Position numbers and translations under genes: made by a program | Shown: positions 1 through 5,142 of the stretch, one piece after another | Position numbering within the stretch: position 1 is the first letter of the stretch | Layout: every line of letters starts with the position of its first letter | The notes under the pieces: model-generated | Seen by the model: the letters and a program-made list of their open reading frames with translations, nothing else | Told to the model about the DNA's origin: nothing | The model's database searches: none | Source: CAYSPT01 sp964432985 | Lineage (GTDB): Bacteria; Muiribacteriota; CAYSPT01 | Length of the DNA: 5,142 nucleotides | Reading direction: 5' to 3' | Assembly (NCBI GenBank): GCA_964432985.1 | Contig: CAYSPT010000146.1 | Coordinates: forward strand, 1-5,142

Positions 1-987
1 CTGGGCAAGGGTAACGTACAGTGTGCGCTTTGCCCCAATATGTGTGTGATTCCGCCGGGTTTCCGGGGACGCTGCGGCGTTCGTGAAAACCGTGCCGGCG
101 TGCTGTATTCACTGGTTTACGGTTGGCCCTGTTCGGTTCACATCGATCCTATCGAGAAAAAACCGTTCTACCATTTTCTGCCGGGTACCGGTGCGTTTTC
201 CATCGCCACTGCCGGGTGCAATATGCGTTGCTTGTTTTGCCAGAACTGGCAGATATCACAGCGTCTTCCTGAAGAAACGTCGAATGTTGATCTGCCGCCG
301 GAAAAAACAGTCGAGTATGCGTTTACCCGCGGATGCGCGTCCATTGCCTACACCTACACTGAACCCACCGTTTTCTATGAGTACATGCTTGATACCGCCA
401 AACTCGCCCACAAGAAGAAGATAAAGAATGTGCTAAAAACCTGTGGCAAGGTTAACCTCGAGCCTCTAGCCGAGCTACTTCAGTACGCCGACGCGGCCAA
501 TGTGGATTTGAAAGGATTCGACGAAAAATTCTACCGGGAAATTTGCTCTTCGGAACTGAAACCGATTCTTGAAGCCATTGAATTGTATCATCGGCAAGGG
601 ACATGGATTGAAATTACCAACTTGCTGGTTCCCACGCTGAACGATTCGGAAAAACACATCCGTGACCTGTGCCAGTGGGTGCTGGAAAAACTCTCACCGG
701 ATGTACCCCTTCATTTTTCACGGTTTTACCCGACCTACAAATTGAAAAACCTTCCACGGACCCCGGTGGATTCGGTGGAACGTGCCTGCCGTATTGCTCG
801 AAAAATGGGCATACGGTACGTGTACACCGGTAACGTACCCGGTCATATCGAGGAAAGCACCAGGTGTCATTCCTGCGGGGAGATGCTGATTCACCGGGTG
901 GGGTATATGATAAGGAAAAACCTCATTGGACTGGATGGAAAGTGTCCGTTTTGCGGTGCTGCTATCCCTGGTGTCTGGAAAGCTTAG
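1..987 (+). CDS. amrS: AmmeMemoRadiSam system radical SAM enzyme, 5' end cut by window edge
   Basis: The reading frame is open from base 1 and gives 328 residues before TAG at 985-987. The ATG at 40 is internal, because the conserved cysteine-rich stretch QCALCPNMCVI begins before it, so the true start lies left of the window and probably only a short N-terminus is missing. Order of parts: an N-terminal CxxCPxxC plus RGRCGVREN cysteine cluster, then VHIDPIEKKPFYHFLPG, then the radical SAM motif CNMRCLFC (codons at 217, 229 and 238), which would hold the 4Fe-4S cluster that cleaves S-adenosylmethionine. These are followed by AYTYTEPTVFYEY, AANVDLKGF and YVYTGNVPGH, all typical of the PflA-like AmmeMemoRadiSam family. 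The C-terminus has two CxxC pairs (CHSCG, CPFCG) resembling a zinc ribbon. The protein is predicted cytoplasmic. Family partners are AMMECR1 and Memo domain proteins; neither is in this window. The substrate is unknown. One deviation is VLKTCGKVN, where a TNG-like triplet is common as I recall the family. Confidence 0.95.
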   Translation: MGKGNVQCALCPNMCVIPPGFRGRCGVRENRAGVLYSLVYGWPCSVHIDPIEKKPFYHFLPGTGAFSIATAGCNMRCLFCQNWQISQRLPEETSNVDLPPEKTVEYAFTRGCASIAYTYTEPTVFYEYMLDTAKLAHKKKIKNVLKTCGKVNLEPLAELLQYADAANVDLKGFDEKFYREICSSELKPILEAIELYHRQGTWIEITNLLVPTLNDSEKHIRDLCQWVLEKLSPDVPLHFSRFYPTYKLKNLPRTPVDSVERACRIARKMGIRYVYTGNVPGHIEESTRCHSCGEMLIHRVGYMIRKNLIGLDGKCPFCGAAIPGVWKA

Positions 988-993
988 ACGTTA

Positions 994-2310
994 ATGGAAC
1001 GCAAGAGTCGCCTGCATTCACCCACTACCAAAAATTCACCCACTACCAAAAATTCACCCACTACCAAAAATTCACCCACTACCAAACAATCGTCCACTAT
1101 CTTACATTCGCCCACCACCCACGCTGTTATCTACCTGGCGCTTTTGTGGTACGTTCCGTGTATCGTGACCAGGTTCTATCTGCAGCGGTTCGTAGGTGAA
1201 GTATCCGAATTCAAAATGACTTTGTTCGGGTTGAAAATCCCGCTTGTTTTTACCGTGGCCCTGCTGCTTCTGGCATTAGTAATGTTTTTGTTGAGGAAAA
1301 AGATAACTCTTTACCGGATCATTTCCGGTACTGCCTGTGTCGCTCTGATGGCACTCAGTCAGCGGATTACCGATTTCTACCTGGATAAACCGTTTTACGA
1401 TATCCAATACAATTGGCATTACCTGGCCTACTGCGGGTATTCCATCATGCTCTACCGCGCCTTGGCAGCAAAAAAGATTCGTCCTGCGTGGATAATTATT
1501 ATCAGCTATTTCTCTGCCGTAGCTATATCGGTCATCGATGAAATTAATCAGTGCACCTTCCTTGGAGGTATCTGGGACATCAGTGATATTTCCAAAGATT
1601 GCTGGGGTGTCATTATCGGCCTGATAATTGTCTTTTTTATATATGATGAGGGAAAGCTCATCGGCCGTTGTGGGTGGTCCGTCCGCCGTGAAACGCTGAA
1701 AGGGTACCTGGAAAGTCCCTGGTCTGTTCTGGTAATGGCGGTAGTGCTGGATATGCTGCTTATGATCTACTCGTCGCACCTGACAGATGATCGGTACTGG
1801 TACCACGTGCTGCTCTTCACCATGGGTAGTTTCCTAATTGTTATTGCTATGGTTCATCTGTCCCGCATCAGAGTGATTCGGTGTGTTCTTTTATGTGTGC
1901 TGGCCGGAGTTCTTCTGCTGCAGACCTGGGGCTTTTTTGCCTACCGAGACCGGGGAATCGTGTACAATCGGCCTGGAATGACAGTTTTCCGGGGAGTACC
2001 GGTCCCGTTTTTTGACATGATCATCTTTCCTGATGAGACGTGGCGGATTATTGACAAGAAACTTTATTTTTACACGACGGACATTGGAACCCTGATGCGT
2101 CTAGAGACGGATATTCTTCTGGTCGGGACCGGCTCCGTAGGACAGGGTGGAGTAGGGCTGGGTGCCGAGCATTCCCGGTTTATCTACAACCGGTGGACCG
2201 GCCGGTGTACGCAACTCATCATGGCTCCAACTGAGGAAGCCTGCAGAACATATAATCGTTTACGTAAAGAAGGAAAACAGAATGTCGTCTTCGTTATCAA
2301 CAACTCCTGA
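994..2310 (+). CDS. VanZ-like membrane protein fused to C-terminal Mth938/NDUFAF3-like domain
   Basis: This is a 438-residue predicted inner-membrane protein. Residues 1-40 are polar and contain tandem SPTTKN repeats. Hydrophobic segments follow at about 44-62, 81-100, 104-121, 140-158, 166-181, 203-217, 243-259, 269-289 and 296-315. Residues about 132-217 fit the VanZ-like family: NWHYLAYCGYS resembles the DKxxHFxxY region, and DEINQ followed by DISDISKDCWGVIIG resembles the DExxQ...D...G signature. Residues about 329-435 are soluble and match the Mth938/NDUFAF3 pattern: FFDMIIFPDE, DILLVGTGSVGQ (373-384) and PTEEACRTYNRL (412-423). VanZ homologues are linked to low-level teicoplanin resistance but mostly have unknown roles; Mth938-like proteins are small proteins of unclear bacterial function. 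The start is uncertain. ATG 994 lies 6 bases after the upstream stop, with a weak GGAAAG 11 bases before it, and no downstream ATG/GTG/TTG before the first membrane segment has a better ribosome binding site. It is probably translated from the amrS operon mRNA. Confidence 0.85.
   Translation: MERKSRLHSPTTKNSPTTKNSPTTKNSPTTKQSSTILHSPTTHAVIYLALLWYVPCIVTRFYLQRFVGEVSEFKMTLFGLKIPLVFTVALLLLALVMFLLRKKITLYRIISGTACVALMALSQRITDFYLDKPFYDIQYNWHYLAYCGYSIMLYRALAAKKIRPAWIIIISYFSAVAISVIDEINQCTFLGGIWDISDISKDCWGVIIGLIIVFFIYDEGKLIGRCGWSVRRETLKGYLESPWSVLVMAVVLDMLLMIYSSHLTDDRYWYHVLLFTMGSFLIVIAMVHLSRIRVIRCVLLCVLAGVLLLQTWGFFAYRDRGIVYNRPGMTVFRGVPVPFFDMIIFPDETWRIIDKKLYFYTTDIGTLMRLETDILLVGTGSVGQGGVGLGAEHSRFIYNRWTGRCTQLIMAPTEEACRTYNRLRKEGKQNVVFVINNS
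1017..1124 (+). repeat. 18-bp tandem repeat, in frame, encoding SPTTKN units
   Basis: Three identical 18-base units (TTCACCCACTACCAAAAA) lie at 1017-1034, 1035-1052 and 1053-1070. A fourth at 1071-1088 differs by one base. Units at 1089-1106 (11 of 18 matching) and 1107-1124 are clearly decayed copies. In the frame of the VanZ-like gene the repeat gives SPTTKN, SPTTKN, SPTTKN, SPTTKQ and then a degraded SSTILH and SPTTHA. Because the unit is a multiple of three with no stop in any frame, copy changes would alter protein length without breaking the frame. It sits just 30 bases after the stop of amrS, so it could also be a leader repeat if the VanZ-like gene starts further downstream. Confidence 0.95.
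2268..2274 (+). promoter_or_regulatory. Ribosome binding site for the operon TPR gene
   Basis: AGAAGGA lies 7 bases before ATG 2282, inside the 3' end of the VanZ-Mth938 gene. It decides the start: the same frame is open 40 codons further upstream to an ATG at 2162, but that stretch lies entirely over the conserved Mth938-like coding sequence and has no comparable site. The position suggests translational coupling with the gene above. Confidence 0.8.
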
Positions 2311-3553
2311 TAAGGACCGTGAAACCGCTGTTTCTGCCGCAGTCAGTTCTATCGGTCGGCGGCAGCAGTGTATCACCTGGGTGCTTCTGACTATTTGCCT
2401 TTTAATAATCGGGCTCGACCTGGTCTATATCCTGAAACGCGAGTGGATAGATCGGCTGGGAAAGACCGAAATCGAATGGCATGTCAACGAACTGGTTCAG
2501 GTTGCCACCGAGAATATCCAGCGCGGTCATCATGAAGTAGCGATCACCAACCTGAAGGAAGCGCTTGAACTGGACCCCGCTGCCGGCAATGCCATGCTGG
2601 TTATGGGTGAAGCGTACGCTGCCATGGGGGAGGAAGAGAAAGCGGTGACATTGTTTCAAAAATCACTGAACCACGATCCTCCCCTGGATGACCGCGCTTA
2701 CGTAAATCTAGGCCAGATATGCGCAAGCCGTAACAATTTCGACAAAGCTCTTGATTTTTTCCGCCGGGCTGTTGAGCAGGCTTCCGATCCGAGCGATGTG
2801 CTCAGCAGGATCGGAGGGTTGTACCTGCGGGTGGGGAGACCGGATTATGCTGAAGCGGTGCTGAGAAAAGCGCTGGCCGAACTGGGAAACATGAACACGC
2901 AGTACCGGGGTGCGCTGATCGCCGGGCAGAAACTCCATTACAAAAAACCGGCTTTGGTCAGCAGAATAAAGCAAAAGCTCGATGGCGTCATTTCCAGAGA
3001 AGAACTGGCCCTGTACGATAAAACGGCATACTTCCAATGGAAAATGAACAGTCCGGCTGCCGCCGGTATCTACGATCTGCTCGGACGCTCTCTGGTGCTT
3101 CAAGGAAAATATGATGAGGGCAGGACCTGGCTTACCAAGTCACTCGAGGTGCAGAAGCGTATTCACGGTGATGATCACTTCAAGCTGACGACTCCTCTTA
3201 TCAATCTGGCCGAAGCGTGTAAAAGCAAAGGAAGATATGACGAAGCCGAACGACTCTACCACCAGGCGCTTCAGTTCCAGATACGTGAACTCGGCGACGA
3301 TCATCGTGATACCACCGTCACGCTGGCGAAACTGGGGAGAATTCATTTTCTACAGGGACACTACGAGAAAGCGGGTTCGGTTCTTAAGCAGGCGCTGACC
3401 AACCACGAAAACGCCGTTGAAAAAGATCCCCGCGGCCTGGTGGAAGTTCTGAAGATCATGAATAATATTTACCGGGCAACCGGAAACGATGGTGAAGCGG
3501 ATAAATGTGAGAAACGCATCCGGTTTATCAGCTCCCAACTCGAGCGCCACTAG
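2282..3553 (+). CDS. Membrane-anchored TPR protein with kinesin-light-chain-type repeats
   Basis: The product has 423 residues from ATG 2282. Residues 1-29 are polar, and 30-51 form one hydrophobic segment (CITWVLLTICLLIIGL onward), so it is a single-pass membrane protein; the flanking charges do not settle which side the rest faces. A first block of 34-residue TPRs covers about 70-203, with clear units at 104-137 (AMLVMGEAYAAMGEEEKA) and 138-168. After a less regular stretch (about 204-260), a second block at about 261-375 has the longer 42-residue kinesin-light-chain type, with GDDH at 296-299 and again exactly 42 residues on at 338-341. TPRs bind proteins or peptides, and no catalytic motif is visible. 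The gene overlaps the VanZ-Mth938 gene by 29 bases and is probably the last in the operon, since the next gene faces it. A scaffold or assembly role at the membrane is inference. Family membership is secure; specific function is unknown. Confidence 0.9.
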   Translation: MSSSLSTTPDKDRETAVSAAVSSIGRRQQCITWVLLTICLLIIGLDLVYILKREWIDRLGKTEIEWHVNELVQVATENIQRGHHEVAITNLKEALELDPAAGNAMLVMGEAYAAMGEEEKAVTLFQKSLNHDPPLDDRAYVNLGQICASRNNFDKALDFFRRAVEQASDPSDVLSRIGGLYLRVGRPDYAEAVLRKALAELGNMNTQYRGALIAGQKLHYKKPALVSRIKQKLDGVISREELALYDKTAYFQWKMNSPAAAGIYDLLGRSLVLQGKYDEGRTWLTKSLEVQKRIHGDDHFKLTTPLINLAEACKSKGRYDEAERLYHQALQFQIRELGDDHRDTTVTLAKLGRIHFLQGHYEKAGSVLKQALTNHENAVEKDPRGLVEVLKIMNNIYRATGNDGEADKCEKRIRFISSQLERH

Positions 3554-3571
3554 GCACGTCATGCAATCCGC

Positions 3572-4888
3572 TCAATCCCCCAGTGTTTTAAGCTTTGCTT
3601 TCGCTTCTTCGAGCGCTTTAGCCGGTGTTCCTTTAGGGGCTGTATCCAGATATTTCTGAAGTGCGCCAGCGGCGTTTGCCTTTTGTTTTAGCTCTATATA
3701 TACCAGCCCCTGTTGATAGTAGGCCTCGGCATTGCCCGGGGTGAGCGATGAGACTTTGATAAAATCGCTCAGTGCTCCCGTGAAATCACCTGTCTTGAAA
3801 AGCGCTTTCCCCCGGCTGAAATAGGGCTGAGGGGAATTGGGTTCGAGCGCACAGGCGCTGGTGAAATCCTTCGCAGCTCGCATGTAGTCTCCGGTAAGAT
3901 ACCGAGCCACTCCCCGGCTATTGTACAGGTTGACCGTCCCCTGGACTTCTGTAAGCTCCAGCGCCCGGCTGTAATCCTTTATGGCTTTAGCGTGGTCACG
4001 CATTCCCATGTGAACATGCCCCCGGGATGTTAGTATTTCCACGTCATCCGGGTGCTGCTGAAGAAAGCGGTTGTAGTCTTCGAGTGCTTCGGGGTACTGG
4101 CGTTTCCTCAGGTGAGTGTGCCCTCTGAATTTGCATGGTGTCACATCTGCCGGTACCAGAGTCAAGGCTGCGGAAAAATCATCGATGGCATAATCAAGTT
4201 TACCTATTTGGTAGAGAGTTTTACCCCGGTCGAAATACGCTTCGTTCCACCGGGGAGCCCTTCTGATGGCTTCGTTGAAATCTTCCAGTGCTTCCCGGTA
4301 GTTTTTGCGGTCGTGCCGGGCCTTGGCTCTTCCGTGAAATGCGCAGGGTCCCAGTATGATGTCCTCTGATTCTCCATACAGGCCAATTACGCTGGTGAAG
4401 TCGCCGATGGCAGTTTCCAGGTTCTTCAGTTCCAGATACGCGTTTCCCCGGCTGATCAGGACATCAGGATCATCGGGGACCAGCTCCAGAGCCCTGGTAT
4501 AATCAATTATCGCCCGGTCATATTCCTTTTGCTGCACCAGCACTTCACCACGATGGTAGTAGGCGGGTGCGAAGGTATCATCGAGGGCAAGTATACGGGT
4601 GTACAGTTGGATTGCCAGATCATGATCGACGCGACGTCCTGGTTGCCCCTGGTGATGGCTTTGCGCTTCCTTAAACAGTTCCTGTGTGGAAGAGATGTCT
4701 GTATTCTTTATCCGGCTTGGAGCCGGTCCTTCAGTTGAGTCACCGTTAGCCGGTACTGGTGCCTGCTGTTCGTTGCCGGATATAGGCATAGCGAAAGCCA
4801 GTAACACGACGCATACTAACGTCAAGAACAACAACTGCTTTTTACGGCTGGATTTATTTGGCGAAGTAAATAATCCGCGATTGGTCAT
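3572..4888 (-). CDS. Exported TPR repeat protein
   Basis: The leftward gene encodes 438 residues. Residues 1-17 are basic (SSRKKQ), 18-33 are hydrophobic (LLFLTLVCVVLLAFA), and an A-F-A site at 31-33 could be cut by signal peptidase I. No lipobox cysteine follows. A polar linker rich in Pro, Gly and Ser spans about 38-65. From about 85 to 420 the protein is nearly continuous TPR: good units start near 107, 141, 182, 214, 249, 283, 320, 353 and 387, plus a weaker one near 72. Many contain the consensus A(I/L)xDYxRALEL, for example EYDRAIIDYTRALEL. It should be periplasmic or secreted and act as a protein-binding scaffold; no enzyme domain is visible. The start ATG (4886-4888) is supported by GAAGGAGG 11 bases upstream and by the signal peptide directly after it. 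It has its own promoter and converges on the TPR gene of the operon with 18 bases between stops. It is not a close copy of that protein, which has a different repeat type and anchor. Confidence 0.92.
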   Translation of the reverse strand: MTNRGLFTSPNKSSRKKQLLFLTLVCVVLLAFAMPISGNEQQAPVPANGDSTEGPAPSRIKNTDISSTQELFKEAQSHHQGQPGRRVDHDLAIQLYTRILALDDTFAPAYYHRGEVLVQQKEYDRAIIDYTRALELVPDDPDVLISRGNAYLELKNLETAIGDFTSVIGLYGESEDIILGPCAFHGRAKARHDRKNYREALEDFNEAIRRAPRWNEAYFDRGKTLYQIGKLDYAIDDFSAALTLVPADVTPCKFRGHTHLRKRQYPEALEDYNRFLQQHPDDVEILTSRGHVHMGMRDHAKAIKDYSRALELTEVQGTVNLYNSRGVARYLTGDYMRAAKDFTSACALEPNSPQPYFSRGKALFKTGDFTGALSDFIKVSSLTPGNAEAYYQQGLVYIELKQKANAAGALQKYLDTAPKGTPAKALEEAKAKLKTLGD

Positions 4889-4899
4889 GATAAATTAGT

Positions 4900-4907
4900 C
4901 CTCCTTC
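4900..4907 (-). promoter_or_regulatory. Strong Shine-Dalgarno site of the exported TPR gene
   Basis: On the minus strand GAAGGAGG lies 11 bases before the ATG at 4888. It is an almost perfect anti-16S match and is the strongest ribosome binding site in the window, although the spacing is at the long end. Confidence 0.8.
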
Positions 4908-4920
4908 GAGTTAGCTCCAG

Positions 4921-4948
4921 CGTATACGCCATACCCTGACAGTGTCAA
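4921..4948 (-). promoter_or_regulatory. Candidate sigma70-type promoter for the exported TPR gene
   Basis: On the minus strand a perfect -35 hexamer TTGACA (4948-4943) is followed after 16 bases by TATACG (4926-4921), a moderate -10. Transcription would begin near 4914, giving a leader of about 26 bases that contains the GAAGGAGG site. An 11-base perfect inverted repeat, TGACA-G-TGTCA (4937-4947), overlaps the -35 box, and CGTATACG (4921-4928), also a palindrome, covers the -10. Either could be an operator, but such short palindromes also occur by chance. Confidence 0.55.
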
Positions 4949-5004
4949 CTTTTCTTTATCATTAGCATTCTATTGAACGCATGTGTGGGTAAACAATAAT
5001 AAAC

Positions 5005-5034
5005 TTGACTATAAACATGGGTTCTACCTATTAT
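5005..5034 (+). promoter_or_regulatory. Candidate rightward sigma70-type promoter
   Basis: TTGACT (5005-5010) and TATTAT (5029-5034) are separated by 18 bases, each one base from the consensus hexamers. The bases just upstream (4991-5004) are A-rich (AAACAATAATAAAC), as in an UP element. Transcription would start near 5041 and run out of the right edge. It is divergent from the promoter of the exported TPR gene, with about 56 bases between the two -35 boxes, so the region could be co-regulated. The gene it drives is not identifiable here. Confidence 0.5.
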
Positions 5035-5142
5035 AAAGGTAAGAATATCTATTGTTAAAGCACGCCTGCCGGCAGGAAAAACGCCTGAACAGGAACCGGA
5101 TAAAGAAATATCCAACTTTTTCCTCCCGAACGGTACTTATGA
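5035..5142 (+). other. Right-edge leader or start of an unidentified rightward gene, with three short inverted repeats
   Basis: This stretch lies downstream of the rightward promoter. It contains three consecutive short inverted repeats: CCTGCCGGCAGG (5065-5076, a perfect palindrome), CCTG-AA-CAGG (5084-5093) and GGATA-N6-TATCC (5098-5113). The plus-strand frame that includes 5057-5059 is open from 5015 to the edge and reads VKARLPAGKTPEQEPDKE near 5054-5107, with a protein-like composition. It has no ATG, GTG or TTG start with a ribosome binding site. A second frame is open from TTG 5052, and an ATG occurs at 5139 with no clear ribosome binding site. I cannot decide whether this is untranslated leader or the beginning of a coding region. 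Confidence 0.3.

Noticed and set aside
1017..1088. The tandem repeat as a CRISPR array or replication iterons
   Set aside because: The units are directly abutting with no spacers, which excludes CRISPR. The location inside an operon, with no replication gene or DnaA boxes seen, makes iterons unlikely.
864..1199. 111-residue plus-strand frame spanning the tandem repeat (FTHYQK units)
   Set aside because: It begins inside the conserved C-terminus of the radical SAM enzyme in another frame. The repeat is open in every frame, so openness is uninformative.
1276..1806. 176-residue minus-strand open frame
   Set aside because: It is antisense to the VanZ-like domain, which has clear membrane segments and family motifs; the minus frame has none and no ribosome binding site was evident.
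2708..3103. 131-residue minus-strand open frame
   Set aside because: It is a shadow of the TPR gene on the plus strand, with no family resemblance.
3542..3573. Possible bidirectional terminator (GAGCG ... CGCTC)
   Set aside because: The stem is only five bases with a loop of more than 20 bases and no T-run, so it is not a credible terminator.
4052..4369. 105-residue plus-strand open frame
   Set aside because: It is antisense to continuous TPR units of the leftward gene; composition and repeat periodicity support only the minus strand.
5017..5058. 13-codon plus-strand frame from ATG 5017
   Set aside because: It overlaps the candidate -10 box and has no ribosome binding site, so it would not be on the transcript.
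4945..5115. Minus-strand 56-codon frame starting TTG (5115-5113), with GGGAGG six bases upstream
   Set aside because: The spacing and ribosome binding site look good, but the start is TTG, the translation has no recognisable motif, it spans both candidate promoters, and several frames here are open by chance. It needs conservation evidence.

Overview
The window reads as a bacterial chromosome segment of intermediate GC with normal coding density. No phage, transposon, CRISPR or RNA gene is visible. An AmmeMemoRadiSam-type radical SAM enzyme, a VanZ-like membrane protein and two TPR proteins, one with a Sec-type signal peptide, would suit a diverse, possibly uncultured bacterial lineage. No gene here fixes the phylum, and the taxonomic reading is inference.

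Layout. Positions 1-3553 carry three tightly packed rightward genes that look like one operon. (1) The 3' part of a radical SAM enzyme of the AmmeMemoRadiSam family (amrS), cut by the left edge. (2) After a 6-base gap, a 438-residue polytopic membrane protein with a tandem SPTTKN repeat at its N-terminus, a VanZ-like membrane domain and a C-terminal Mth938/NDUFAF3-like domain. (3) Overlapping gene 2 by 29 bases, a single-pass membrane protein with ordinary TPRs followed by kinesin-light-chain-type TPRs. Facing this operon after only 18 bases is (4), a leftward gene for a secreted or periplasmic protein made almost entirely of TPRs (3572-4888). It has a strong ribosome binding site and a plausible sigma70-type promoter. 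The last 250 bases (4889-5142) form an intergenic region with apparently divergent promoters. The rightward one points to a gene that probably begins at or beyond the right edge.

How the genes might work together. The radical SAM enzyme belongs to a widespread system of unsettled biochemistry. The two downstream genes put membrane-anchored, protein-binding modules next to it. The most notable object is the VanZ-Mth938 fusion, which tethers a small domain known elsewhere as a free-standing protein (and as a mitochondrial complex I assembly factor) to a multi-spanning membrane domain. No function for the operon can be read directly from the sequence. The TPR proteins suggest scaffolding or complex assembly at the membrane, which is inference.
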